Source: Mycoplasmopsis pulmonis (GTDB lineage Bacteria; Bacillota_I; Bacilli_A; Mycoplasmatales; Metamycoplasmataceae). Taken from it: a stretch of 64,000 nt of DNA. The stretch covers positions 682,001 through 746,000 of the forward strand of contig NZ_LR215008.1 of NCBI RefSeq assembly GCF_900660575.1, written 5' to 3'. Positions within the stretch are counted from its first letter, which is position 1. Each line of letters starts with the position of its first letter. A program made the position numbers and the translations under genes. The notes beneath the pieces were generated by a model that worked only from the letters and a program-made list of their open reading frames with translations, searched no databases and had not been told where the DNA came from. Of this stretch, positions 41,005-52,806 are shown one piece after another.

Positions 41005-41778
41005 ATGAAATCAAATACAGAAATTTATAAAAATTTAAAATTACTCGAAGACTATGGAACTTATCTTATTGAGTGAATAAAGTTAAAAGTTCAACAAGCC
41101 AATAAAAAAGGTGTTATTGTAGGAATTTCAGGAGGAATTGACTCAGCTCTAGTAGCTTGTCTTGCTAAAAAAGCTTTTCCAGAAAATTCATTAGGAATAA
41201 CAATGCCCATTGGCAATAGTATGAAATTAGATTTTGATGATATTGCAAAATTACAAAAGCTTACTAAACTAGAGATTATTAATATTGATTTGACTCTAAG
41301 CTATGATGCATTGGCAAAAACTCTTGATGTAAAAAACAAACTAGCAAAGGCTAACATCAAACCAAGGCTAAGAATGGCTAGTCTTTATGCTATGGCTCAA
41401 GAAAAAGATTATCTAGTTTTAGGAACTGATAATCTTGATGAGTGATATTTGGGTTATTTTACAAAATACGGAGATGGAGGAGTTGATCTTCTTCCAATTA
41501 GTTATTTAACTAAATCTGAAGTAAGATCTCTTGCTCAAATTTATAAAGTAGACAAGGGCATAATTGAAAAAAAACCCTCAGCTGGTTTATGAGAAAACCA
41601 AGAAGATGAAAAAGAGCTTGGATATAGTTATAGTGAAGTTGACTTGTTTTTGAGAAAAAAACAAATTGATAGTCAAATAGCCACTAAAATAGAAAAACAA
41701 CATCAAATGACCGAGCACAAAAGACAACTAGCATCAAAACCAATGGATATTGTAGACTTTGAAAATAAAGAAAGGTAA
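41005..41778 (+). CDS. nadE: NH3-dependent NAD+ synthetase
   Basis: A 257-residue NadE. The PP-loop is [21 protein letters not shown] near residue 38; later features are [36 protein letters not shown] and [19 protein letters not shown]. It makes NAD from nicotinate adenine dinucleotide and ammonia. No clear ribosome site precedes the ATG. Four bases separate it from yebC. Confidence 0.95.
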
Positions 41779-41781
41779 ATT

Positions 41782-42507
41782 ATGGCAGGACATTCCAAAT
41801 GAGCAAATATTAAACATCGTAAAGGTGCCCAAGATGCAGCTAGGGCAAAAATATTTCAAAAATTTGCAAAAGAAATTTATGTAGCGGCAGTAGCAGGAGG
41901 ACCTGATGTAGATTCTAATCCTGCACTAAGACTAGCAGTTAATAAAGCTAAGTCAAAGTCAATGCCAAAGGTAAACATCGAAAAAGCCATTGCCAAAGCT
42001 TCAGGAAATTCAAAATCTTCATCAACTTATAGTGAATATATTTACTCCGGAACTGTTTCTAAAGGAGTTCAAATTCTAGTTATTTGTCTTAGTGACAATT
42101 TTAATCGCTTAAGTTCAAATATTAAATCTTATTTCAATAAAGCTGGAGGGCAATTAAGTAAACAAGGCTCAATTCCTTATGTTTATCAGCAAAAAGGACT
42201 AATTGAAATAGATAAAAAGCTAATTAGTGAAGATAAAATAACTGAAATAGCCCTTGAAGCTGGTGCTGAGGATATTCAAGCTGAAGACAATTATTATTCA
42301 ATTACTTGTGAACCTTCAAGTTTTAACCAAGTAAGTGAATTTATTGAAAAAGCCACTGGATTTAGTGAGTTTTTAACTAGAGAAGTAAGTTACATTGCTA
42401 GTGATTATGTAGAACTTGATGATGAATCTTCTGAAAAAGTTATGGCATTTATTGAAAAGTTAGAAAATGATGAAGATGTTCAAGCTGTTTATCATAATTT
42501 AGGTTAA
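41782..42507 (+). CDS. yebC: YebC/PmpR-family DNA-binding regulator
   Basis: A 241-residue protein that starts [20 protein letters not shown], the near-invariant YebC beginning (TGA=Trp), and has [21 protein letters not shown]. Family members act as transcriptional regulators or, as reported more recently, in relieving ribosome stalling. Follows nadE within an operon and ends at a terminator. Confidence 0.95.
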
Positions 42508-42524
42508 TAAATAAACTAATTTAA

Positions 42525-42551
42525 AAAAGCATCTTAGTTGGTGCTTTTTTT
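42525..42551 (+). terminator. Terminator of nadE-yebC
   Basis: AAAAGCATC and GGTGCTTTT form a 9-bp stem with one G-U pair and a six-base loop, followed by a T-run on the plus strand, shortly after yebC. Confidence 0.85.
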
Positions 42552-42610
42552 AATAGCTTTCTTAGAGAATATCTCTAAGGTCCTATAAAATTAATTATGT
42601 TAGCCAATAT

Positions 42611-43277
42611 TTAAAACAAAAAATAGAAAAGATTTTTTTAAAATATTCTTTAAATAAGAGTGTTTACAAAGCAACTAAAAGCAAAGTAATCAAAGAAATG
42701 ATTTTAATTATATAAAGCATTTTATGATGAAAAATTAAAATGAAAATACATATTTTAAAAAGAAAAAGAAACTGCTAAAAAGATTAAAAATGTAAATCTA
42801 AATTTTCGTTTTTTTAAAAAAAAGATAAAGAGTCTTTATTTTCGCAAAAAAGAAAATCTAAACTTAATAAGAAAAAATGATAATAGATCTCCAAAATGAA
42901 AAAAATCAACTTAGTTTTAATTTGTATTTTAAAATCAAATTTGACAAACAATAAATAACTGGCCTAGATCATGAAAATAAATATTAATTAATTCAATCTA
43001 GCAAAATTAGAGAGCAAAATAACACCATTACTTCAATGAACATAATTAAAAATTTACTTATATTTAAAAAGTAGAATATTTCTTTTTAAATATTAAAGTA
43101 AGTACAAAATGATCTAAATATTTTAAAATTATCATTTAATGAATTAAAAAAATATTGAAAATTATATTCATCAATATAGAAATGAAAAGTTTAATTAATC
43201 TTAGAATTCAAAGATCTCAAAAAAGAAAAGATGCTCTAAGTTTTTAAACATTAATATTTAAATTTTTTTAAACTAAA
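42611..43277 (+). mobile_element. Second decayed, internally deleted IS1138-like relic
   Basis: Left part: TTTTTTTAAAATATTCTTTAA and GAGTGTTTACAAAGCAACTA match the intact element's 5' end and transposase start; the next 230 bases still align. After about 42900 the alignment jumps to the transposase 3' third (AAATCAAATTTGACAAA near 42930) and runs to GATGCTCTAAGTTTTTAAA near 43230. About 600 central bases are missing and stops are frequent. Terminal repeats are no longer recognisable, so limits are approximate. Confidence 0.85.
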
Positions 43278-43333
43278 TATTTATTTATATTTAAAAAAAT
43301 AAACAACATAGAATAAAAATAAGCTAATTAATT

Positions 43334-43369
43334 AAAAAACCACAATCCTTAAGGAATTGTAGTTTTTTT
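43334..43369 (-). terminator. Bidirectional-type terminator after the MacB-like genes
   Basis: The stem CTACAATTCC/GGATTGTGG around a TTAA loop has an A-run on one side and a T-run on the other. It lies four bases beyond the stop of the 750-residue ABC gene. Confidence 0.8.
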
Positions 43370-43372
43370 CAT

Positions 43373-45625
43373 TTATTCTTTAAGAGCTAAAGCTATTTTT
43401 TTCTTAAAACTTAAATATGAAATTCCAGCATATATAAGCGCAGCTAAAATAGTTGTTATTACTCATATGACAAAAATATAACCATAGACACTTAAATAAT
43501 TAATTTGAATAAAAAAACTTGAATTTAGTGAAGTATTAATAATCAAATTTAGTGGAACATAAAATATTAAAACCAAAGTCAATGCAACTAAAGTCACAAA
43601 AATAATATTAACCAAATGATAAAACATTATTTGTTTAAAAGATACTCCAAAAGATTTTAATATGATCATTTCTTTCTTTTTGGAATTTACTATTAATTTA
43701 GTACTAAAAATTAATTGGATTAAAAAGAAAATAGATGTAAGTAGCATTATTGAAATAATAGCTATATTAAATGAAAGTGAAGATCCTAAAAGAACATTAG
43801 CATAAATTTTTGCATTAGATCTTAGCTCTCAATCTGGAACAAATTGCTTTAAAGAATTTTCTAAATCCTCAAACTTTTGATTATTTTTTAAATAAATGTT
43901 AGCAGAATTATAATGAGGACCTTTCAATAAATCTAAAAGCCTTTTGCTAATTCTAATTTCTTCTTTGGAACTTTGAAAAGTTTTTGTAAGATCTAAGCTA
44001 ATTTTTTTATCATTTCTTTGTCTTCCTTGTTTATCTCTTAAAGATAAAAAATATTCAAATTTTCTTTTATCTCCAACTTTTATTCCTAATTTAGCTAAAA
44101 TTTTATTTGCAAGTATCTCTGAAATTTGAATTTCATCTTTTTCTATTAGAGTTAAGTTATTTTGATCAATTAAAAAGGTTTCTCTCCCGATTGAAATTGT
44201 ATCACCCCTCTTTTCTAATGGCTGTATTGCAAAATTTGTTAGTTGAGAAATTTCTTTTTGATGTATTTTTTCAAAAAGATTCCAAGATAAATATGAAAAT
44301 ACTACATTTCTTTTTCTCGTTGAATCTTGAAAGTTTATAGATTCAAAAGATTTTACTTTATTTACTCCTACAATTTTTACATCTAAAACTTGGTTTTGAA
44401 TTTCTAATTTAATTATTTTATTAATTGGATCTTCAATATTTAATTTTTCAACTATCTCTTCAGATAAAATAATTTCTTCATCATTTTCTAAAAATCTACC
44501 ACCACCTAAAATATCCTCATTTCCAATAAATCTTTCTCTATAAAAATCATTTATATGCACTTCATCTAAATCTATAATGTTAATTGACTTTCCATTGTAA
44601 CTAACTGAAACACTTTTTCTTTCATGTGTTTTTAAAGAGTTTTTTATTTTATCTTCATGAGTTTTTAAAAATCAATCAACATTTGTTCAATTTTTTACTT
44701 CTTCATTAATGGATTTGGGACTAAGACTTATTTTATCAGCATCAAGATAAGCTATGTTTTTGCTAACTAAAGATGTCTCAACTTTTTGAAGTTCTATAAC
44801 TTTTGAAATAGAGAAAAATGAAATAAAAAGTAAAAATATTAATGAAATAAACTGAATAAAATTTCTTCTAAAATCATTAAAAACAAGTGTTGAAACGGGT
44901 TTAAATTTGTTCAAAAATTTTTGCTCTTTATTTAGTTTAAAATCTAATTTATTTTCATTTTCAAAATTAGTTTTCTTAAGATCTTCAATCTTTGCAATTT
45001 TACCTTCATCTAAATGAATAATTTTGTCTGCAAATTTTTGAGCTAAATTAAGATCATGAGAAACAACAATAACCATTTGCTTTTGAGATAAAAATTTTAA
45101 ATTTTCTAGAACTTGATGGGCATTTTGTTGATCTAAATTTCCTGTTGGCTCATCTGCTATTAAAATGTTGTTGTTATTTATTGATGATCTAAGAATTGCT
45201 ACTCTTTGTTTTTCACCTCCTGAGAGATTTTTTACTTTTTCTTTTATTACATTTTCTGGAAAATTAAATTTTTCAAAAAGTGTAATAATTTCTTTTTTAT
45301 CTACACTATATCCTAGTGCATGTTGGATAGTTAAGATATTATCAATGGCACTTAAATTTTCCATTAAATCAAATTTTTGAGTAATAAAATCAATTTTTAT
45401 TTCTTTTTTAGAATCTAAAAGATTGATAGTTTTTTCATCTTTTGTAAAAGTTATAAGTCCATGTTCTGGTTTTTCAAAATTTGCAATAAGATTCAAAAGA
45501 GTAGATTTTCCTACACCTGATTTTCCTACAATAAAAGTTAAAGAATTATTTTCTATTTCTAAATTCAAATTATCTAAAACTATTTTATGTCCATACTTTT
45601 TAGTTAAATTTTCGATTTTTAACAT
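43373..45625 (-). CDS. MacB-like ABC protein (ATPase fused to FtsX-type permease), 750 aa
   Basis: One frame across TGA=Trp codons. Residues 1-220 are an ABC ATPase (Walker A GKSGVGKST, signature LSGGEKQR, Walker B ILIADEPTGNLD, switch VVSHD). A membrane segment follows near residue 265, then a large extracellular domain of about 370 residues, then three membrane segments with the FtsX/MacB family phrase STKLIVNSKKKEMIILKSFG. Such proteins couple ATP hydrolysis to moving substrates outside the membrane. It starts eight bases after the next MacB-like gene and likely forms a heterodimer with it. Confidence 0.88.
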
Positions 45626-45633
45626 TATTCTCC

Positions 45634-47556
45634 TTAAAATTTAAACAGTTTTGAAACTTCTATTTTTAATAATTTATAAGAAGCAACCAAGTAAATAATT
45701 ATAATTATGGAATTAACAATACTTCATGCTGCAAAAATGGCTGCAATTTTTTGATTTAATGATGGAGAAAAAAATTCCCTAACTTTCAACACATAATTAA
45801 AAAGTAATTGAGAGGGTTCAAAAAGTATTAAAATTCCAACCAATGATAATATTGCAATTAAAAAAATGTGTGCAAGATGATATAGTATTATTTGTTTCTT
45901 TGAAGCTCCTAAAATCTTGAGAATTCCCATTTCCTTTTTCTTAGAATTTAAAACAAATTTTAGATAAAATAAAAAAATAAGAAATGTCATTAGAGAGATT
46001 AAAATAAAAAAGAGAATTGTTAAATTATTAATATTTTTTGAATTATCATTGACAATTTTTGTTATGTTGTTTAGATTATTTGTAACAAAAAAATTTTTAT
46101 CAATTTCTTTTAAATCATTTGTAAGTTTTTCAACTTCACTTACTTTTTTTGCATACAAAACAATTTCATTAATCTTCATTGAATTGCTAGATTGTGACAA
46201 AAGGTTTTTAAAAACCATAGCATTAATATAAGTTTTTACTTTAGAGTTTAGGTCTTTTCCATTATTTATGCCTAATACTTTTAAATCAATTTTTGAATTT
46301 AAATGGATAATAGATAAATTAGAATTTTCTTCTTGTTTATAGTTTATTGAATTAGCTAAATCTTGTGAAATAATTATTCCATTTTCATTGCTAATAAAAT
46401 CTTTATTAATAACTTTAATATTTTCTTGATTTCAACCAATTCTTTTTTCAAAAAAAGTCGAAAAATTAATTTGTTCAAATTTATTTTTTACATCTTCTGT
46501 TATAGGAAAAATATTATTTTTGTATTGAAATAAAATGTTGTTTTTAATTAAAGAATTAAGTTTAACTACTTCATTAACCTCTTTAGGAAATTTATCAAAT
46601 TTATTTATTTCCTCTTGTGTGAAAAAACTATTATCTTTTTTAGTTATAAAAACTTTATCATTTTCTAAAAAACTATTATTTTGTAAAGTTAAATTTTTGT
46701 TAGAAATGTTAAATAAGAAAATGAAGAATAAAAAGATTAAACTAAATACTAAAGAAAATAAAAACAGTATTAAATTTATCTTATTTTTTCTTAAATCATT
46801 TAACATCAACTTAGGTAAAACAAAAAACTTGTATTTTATACTTGTTTTATTTGTATTGTTGTTCATCAAATTTTCATCATATTGAAAATCATCTATATTG
46901 TCATCAAATTTTTCTGTATCTACAAGATTACCATCTTTTAAATGAAAAATCAAATCTGCATATTTCGAAGCTGATTCAAGGTCATGAGAAACAACAATTA
47001 CAGTTTTATTTTTAGAAATTTTTTTAAGTTCTTTAAAAACTTTATTTTTGTTTTCAGAATCCAAATTTCCAGTTGGCTCATCTGCTATCAAAATGTCACT
47101 TTTTAGAGATAAAGCTCTTAAAAAAGAAATTCTTTGTTGTTGACCCACTGATAATTTTCTTGACAAAATTTTTTTCTCATTTTTTAAATCAAAAGCATCA
47201 AAATAATTATCAATGTATTCTTTTTTAGCTTTAGTGCCATTTATTAAATGAGCTATTTGTACATTATCAAATGAAGATATATTATTTAAAAGATTAAAAT
47301 TTTGAAAAATGATCCCAACTTTAATTGGAGTTTTATTATCTTGTAAACTATAACTTTCATTATTTTTGTTATATATGATTTTCCCAGAATCTACTTTCGT
47401 AATATTGGATATCATGTGTAATAAAGTGGTTTTCCCAGAACCTGAAGGTCCTACAATAAAAACAAGTTTATTTTCAGGAATTTCTAGATTAAAATCATTG
47501 AAGAGTTTTCTATTTTTGAAATTTTTATTTAAATTATTAATTTGAATCATTTCCAT
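45634..47556 (-). CDS. MacB-like ABC protein (ATPase fused to FtsX-type permease), 640 aa
   Basis: The ATPase domain has Walker A GPSGSGKTT, a slightly altered signature LSVGQQQR (normally LSGGQ), Walker B ILIADEPTGNLD and VVSHD. Membrane segment near residue 265, an extracellular domain of about 250 residues, then three membrane segments with LKFVLNSKKKEMGILKILGASKKQI. The 750-residue partner is encoded next; the AAGGAG ribosome site of that gene overlaps this stop. The start overlaps the end of the upstream frameshifted gene by 20 bases, so all three belong together. Confidence 0.87.
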
Positions 47557-49299
47557 TTACCTTCTGTAATACTAAATGTGCATAAAAATTCTCACTTAGT
47601 GATGTTGATTCATTTGTATGGATAAGACCATCTTTCTTACTCTTTTCGAAAGTCATAAATACTTTATTTTTATCAAAAAGTTCTTTTATAACAGGCGAGT
47701 TTATTTCTTGAATAATAGAGGTTGCTTCTCAAGAAAAAGAGGAATTTTCATCGAATTTTACTAGATCTGTTTTTTCGTCTTGAAGTCTTTTAATATCGTT
47801 TTTTAAATTCTCTTTATCATATGGGATATTTAAAAATTCAGCTACTTTATATGCAACTATTGTATTGAATGAAAAAGTATTTCTTGAATTTAAAAAGGTT
47901 TGAACAAAACTTTTAATTTTATTGAATAAGCTTGATTCGATTGATATTTTTTCATTTATTAAAGAAAGAGAATTTAAAGAATAATAAATTGTTGCTATAT
48001 GACCTTGTTTCATTTGATTGATAAGCATATTAGTAATAGTTGAATGGTGTTCAACTAATAATTCTGGATAAAATTTTTTTAAAACTAGAACTAAAAAATA
48101 AAAATCTTTAGGCAAAATGTTTTCATTTAAATTGAATATTTTTCTTTTTTGATCTTCAATATCTTTTTGAAATTTTTTTAAATCTAATGATTGGTCAAAA
48201 TTAGATAAAAATGATAGTCCATAAAAAGTTTCTTCTCAACTAATAATGCTTATAATTTTAAAATTTTTCAAATGATCACTCAAATTAACTCTTATCTTGT
48301 TAAAAACACCTTTTTTTAAATCTAGATTTTTACTATTTTGTAGATATGAAGCAAAATTAAAATAAGAAAAATTATTTTCTATAATTTTACTCTCATCTTC
48401 CAAGTCCTTAACTACTTTATCATAATATTTTGAATTAAATAACAATGATGTTTCACTTAAAGAAGACAATAAAATAATCAATTTATTTAAATCATTTTTA
48501 TTCTTTTGATAATCTTGATAAAGCTTTTCTTCTAGTTGTTTATGTTTAGACTCAAATTTTGAAACTTTGTCTTGCAACTCTTTAGTTAATATATTTTTTT
48601 CTTAAGAGAATTTATTATTATTCAATAGTATCACAAGTCATTTTCATCATTTGTCTTTTCTAAATTTTCTAATATATATTTTTGAATGAAATCAGTTATT
48701 TTATACTTACTTGGAATCTCTAAATTGCTATTAATGAATGCTTCCCAAATTAAGACATTGTTATAAAAAATATCTTTTTTATTTATTTCTATTTGATCAT
48801 TTTTTTCATGAAAAACTTTATTTTTTTCATCATAGAAAATATCTAAAAATTTTGTTATCTTTTTTCAATCTATATTATTTGAGTTTTTTATAAAATAAAC
48901 ACTTAAATAATAACTAAGTTGAAAAATGCTAGACATGCTTTCGAAGTTAATTGAAATTTTGTTTAAAAAAGTATTAATTTCTTCTTTTTCAAGTAGAAAT
49001 TTACTTGCAATCAAATAACTATTTAATAATTCTATGTTAGAAAAATTATTTTTTGTTTTAGTAGGAAAGAAAAAATTATTTTCTTCGCCTTCTTGCTTTA
49101 TATTTTGCACAAAAGAAACTAATGATTTTTTCTCATCATTAGTTAAATTATTATTTTTTTTAAAATGTATAAGATCATTTTCTTTATTTGCAAAAACAAT
49201 GCTTTTCTTTTGATTTATAAGAACAATAGGTAAAGCTATTGCCAAAGTCACTAAAGGCAAAGAAATTGCAAGAAAAATATATAATTTTTTTAATTTCAT
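47537..49299 (-). pseudogene. Membrane-anchored helical protein broken by a frameshift in an A7 tract
   Basis: Frame 1 (ATG 49299 to TAA 48586) has one N-terminal membrane segment (KLYIFLAISLPLVTLAIALPIVLI) and helical segments. A run of seven A on the minus strand (48594-48600) ends the frame; one extra A would continue directly into the second frame (to TAA 47537), restoring about 586 residues. Repeated helix pairs such as SIFQLSYYLSVYFI, ATIYYSLNSLSLI and a final STSLSENFYAHLVLQ suggest an alpha/alpha toroid like terpenoid-cyclase or prenyltransferase folds, facing outside. Pseudogene, phase-variable gene or slippage-rescued gene are all possible. Confidence 0.7.
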
Positions 49300-49785
49300 G
49301 TTTCATTATTTTGGATTATCATACTCATTTTTGTATCAATTAAATTTTTTCCTAAAGTCTCAAAATTTACTCTAATATAATCCTCTCTTCCTCCATATCT
49401 AAACCTAAATATTCCAGTAGTTTTTTCTTCCACATAAGTTCAATTTTAGGATTGTGACATCTTAATTAATTTTGTGTGCATTCTATTCATGTGATGTATG
49501 TGCTTGAGTGTTTTTGTTAATTGAAACAAAAACACTTAAATTAGTTCATTTATTATTAGCATCAAAAATTACAACAAAAAACCTCTTCCATTTATTAAAA
49601 CAACATCTTAGCACATTATTATGATTTAGATCGACCTACTCAAAGAATTTTATCTCTATAAAATCAGAAGTTTTTTGCTTGTACATATCCTTTAAAAGAT
49701 AAATAAGGTGCTTTTCCAAATAACTCTTATCTCTTATCCATTCTCATTTCATTTTTCCACTTGATCCAAAAAAAGACACATCCGC
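49290..49785 (-). pseudogene. Decayed gene upstream of the MacB-like operon
   Basis: Several frames show strongly protein-like pieces in order on the minus strand: FGSSGKMKWEWIRDK, then ELFGKAPYLSFKGYVQAKNF with FYRDKILWVGRSKS, then NKWKRFFVVIFDANNKWTNL with SVFVSINKN, then VEEKTTGIFRFRYGGREDYI with RVNFETLGKNL ending at TAA 49290. Stops and frameshifts separate them. The last piece overlaps the start of the next gene by 10 bases, so it was part of the operon. I do not recognise the family; the pieces are rich in aromatic residues, like a secreted protein. Confidence 0.6.
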
Positions 49786-50124
49786 TTTTTTAACACTTAA
49801 GCAACGCTTGAAATAACAATAAATAGTAGCTAAAATTCTAATTCACTTTATTTTTCTAATTTTATTTAAACTCCTTAAATATATGATTTTTATTTATTCA
49901 TTAAATTTGATTGATTAACAAACTTGATTAATTAATACAATATATCATTTTTATCTAATTTTTAAAACATTTTTTCAAACATTAAATTTAAGTATTTTTT
50001 TATTTCAAATTTATTTCACTAAATATAAAATTTTTTTATATAAAACAATCTATATATTTCTTAAGTACTATGATTTTTTATTATAACTAAACTAATGATG
50101 CTTCCAATTTCAAAAAGATAATTA
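49786..50124. other. AT-rich intergenic region, nothing recognised
   Basis: About 340 bases upstream of the decayed gene and downstream of lepB. It holds long T and A tracts and possible promoter-like TATAAA strings, but no open frame, repeat or hairpin I can support. Confidence 0.5.
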
Positions 50125-50580
50125 TTAATATTTTGCAATAATTTCTTGGTCAAAAACAAAACCAAAATGTCTACTATCTGTACTTTGAGTTGTATTGTCT
50201 CCAATGACAAAATAGGCATTATTAGGAACAACTAGTTTTTTTTCAAGAGTTAGTTCATTAGGATCAAATAGATTTGTAATATCTTGATCATTTCTAAAAA
50301 CTTTTCCATTTTCAAAAATTAAATTATCACCTGGAAGTGCAATTATTCTTTTTACATACAAGTTATCATTTTTATTAAAAACAACGATCTGAAAAAGATT
50401 TAAATTTTGATTAGTTTTTTTAAATAGTTTTAGGCTACCATCTTTAAATGTAGGAAACATGGAATTGCCAGATATTTTAATAATTGAAAAAAATTGAAAA
50501 AATGTAATCAAAAATGTTATAAAAAATAACGTTGTGAATATTGTTGTTATTAACATTATCATTTTTCTCTTTTTCTTCAT
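50125..50580 (-). CDS. lepB: Signal peptidase I
   Basis: A 151-residue type I signal peptidase anchored by one N-terminal membrane segment (residues 7-34). The Ser-Lys catalytic pair is S40 in KISGNSMFPTF and K77 in NLYVKRIIALPGD; GDNTTQSTDSRHFGFV is the family's box E. It is short, like other Gram-positive-type enzymes, and cleaves secreted non-lipoproteins. Many mycoplasmas lack an obvious classic form, so its clear Ser/Lys dyad is notable. Confidence 0.92.
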   Translation of the reverse strand: MKKKRKMIMLITTIFTTLFFITFLITFFQFFSIIKISGNSMFPTFKDGSLKLFKKTNQNLNLFQIVVFNKNDNLYVKRIIALPGDNLIFENGKVFRNDQDITNLFDPNELTLEKKLVVPNNAYFVIGDNTTQSTDSRHFGFVFDQEIIAKY

Positions 50581-50693
50581 ATGCTAAGAGATATTATAAA
50601 ACTTCAATTTTTTTGTTATTGTAAATTTATTAAAAATCACAATTTTATTTTTTTATCTTAATCAAAAACAAAATTATGGTTTAACTAATTCAA

Positions 50694-50893
50694 TTATTTC
50701 CAGCTTTTTAAAATATAAAAATATGCAACATCTTGTTGATTGTAGTCAACTATATTAATAGGGGATGGATCCTTAAAAGCAAATTTTAAAAATGGAAAAT
50801 TTTCTATTCCAAAAGGAATGTTTTCTAACTTTAATTTTTTAATGATCAATGGCTAAAAAACAATCATGCAAGTTCAGGGTCTAAAACAAATCC
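50694..50893 (-). pseudogene. Short decayed coding remnant
   Basis: On the minus strand FVLDPELAWLFFSHWSLKN runs into a stop, and the neighbouring frame continues KLENIPFGIENFPFLKFAFK with DPSPINIVDYNQQDVAYFYI, ending at TAA 50694. Both are protein-like and joined by one frameshift. No start codon or family can be assigned. It lies between lepB and the amylase; the remaining 100-base gaps on either side hold nothing else. Confidence 0.5.
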
Positions 50894-50982
50894 TTAATTT
50901 TAAGAAAAATCAAGAAAAATATCTTTTTATATCCAAAAAAATATTAAGATATTTTTAATTAAGTTTTTAAATTAAAATAGTC

Positions 50983-52806
50983 TTAAATTGCCTCACTTTT
51001 TTTATTAATTTTTAAAACAGCATAAGTACCTATTCCACTAGAAGAAATTTCTCTTGTTTGAGTATTTATATTTATATTTTTTTGCAATAAGATTTGATCA
51101 ATTTTAAAATTGTTTTTGATTTTAAAAGAAATATCATTGTTTCCTCATCCAAAAATATAAAGTAAATATTCTCCTTGATTGTTTTTTCTTAAATTTAAGT
51201 TGTTTTGATATTTTCTAATTTCACTTTCACTCAAAATCTCTTCTAAATCAGCAATTGTATTGGGATCTTGAGAAACAACATATTGATATTTATTTCTAAT
51301 TTCATTTAGTTGTTTAACAAGATTAAAAGTTGAATTTTCATTTTTTATGGCATCTTCTATTTTTTCTTCATTTTTAGATAAATTCAAAAAAATTCTACTA
51401 TTTTCTTTTCCTGATCTTAATTCATAAAAATCAACTTGTTTTGTTCTATCTTTTCAAGGAAAAGCCTCTCTTACAAAATGATCTCCAGCTTGTTTGGGTC
51501 CTCCATGTAAATTAAGCTCATTTCCGTTATATAAGATTGGGCTTCCAGCTCTTGAAAGCAAAGATACAAGAGCATATTTCATTAGTGAAATTTCTAATTC
51601 ACTAAGCTTATCAACTGATGCTACATTTTTATTAATTTGTCTTCTTACTTTGTTAATTCATCTTTCAACATCATGGTTGTCTAAAAAAGGCATTCAAGTT
51701 GAATTATTTTTGTTTAAAAATTCCAATAATGCTCTTTGTTCTTTTGCATTAATTGAAACATTAATATTATCTTTTCAATTACGTCCATCAATGACACTAT
51801 CTAATCCTTGATTTTTAATATCAAGATAGTCATTTGCTTCAAAAGGAGATTTTCATCACTCACCAAATAAAAATGGTTCTTTAGATGATCTTTGAGTATT
51901 ATCATTTATTGCTTCTTTATTAGTTGATCTTAATTTTTGAAAAATTGAATTAATTTTTTGATTACCATTTTCTCTTGGTTTATGTTGATTATTACTATCA
52001 AAAAAATGATAAAAAGCATCATAACGAAAACCATCAACTCCAATTTTTGATCAATATCTTTGAATAGCTTTTAACTCTTTAATTAAATCAGAATTATTTA
52101 AATTTAAATCAGGCATTCCTGGTCAAAAATGTGCAACATATTTTTTATTGCTTGCTTGTTTATTTTTAAGATTTTTAAATTGATTTCTTAGATCTTGACT
52201 ATCAATTCCAAGACCTTGTGTATCCTTTGAAATATTTTCATCTAAAAAATAATAATAATTTTGATACTTAGTGTTTCCATTTAGTGCTTCTTGAAATCAT
52301 GGATGCTCAAAAGAAGAGTGATTAAACACTAAATCCATTACAACTTTAATACCATTTGCATGAGATACTTTTAAAAATTCTTTAAAAGCCTCCATACCAC
52401 CAAGTTCAGGGGCAACATCAAGATAATCAATTACATCATAACCATGATATGAACTAGCAGGATGAATGGGAGAAAGATAGAGTGTATTGATTCCAAGTTT
52501 TACAAAATAGTCAATATTATTTTTAAGTCCTATAAAATCACCAATTCCATCATTATTTCCATCTGCAAAAGAATAAACAGTTAGTTGATAAATTACATTT
52601 GATTTTTGTTTTTCAATAAAAGGTGCTTCATTTTTTGCCTCTAGTGATTTATCAACATAAGTTAAATTATTTAAATTTTCTTTTTCAATATTTTTTTTAA
52701 AATTTTTGTCACCTCAATTTTTTTCATTTTTATTAATACAAGAAATAGTTATTGTTTGAGTAAGTAACAAAAGTGGTGTTAAAAAGATAAATATTTTTTT
52801 ATACAT
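50983..52806 (-). CDS. GH13 alpha-glucosidase/amylase, surface lipoprotein
   Basis: A 607-residue GH13 enzyme with a lipoprotein signal (MYKKIFIFLTPLLLLTQTITISC; lipobox ISC). The catalytic machinery is present: GVDGFRYDAFYHF (nucleophile Asp), PFLFGEWWKS (acid/base Glu) and PFLDNHDVERW (transition-state Asp); region I is VVMDLVFNHSS. It should cut alpha-glucans outside the cell and so feed the maltose transporter and enzymes encoded divergently. The C-terminal 200 residues after GSPILYNGNEL are less conserved. Nearly all Trp are TGA. Confidence 0.9.

Noticed and set aside
48236-48577. An independent protein with a TTG start inside the anchored helical gene
   Set aside because: The TTG lacks a ribosome site, and the sequence reads straight on from the upstream frame with a single added A, so it is better seen as the second half of one gene.
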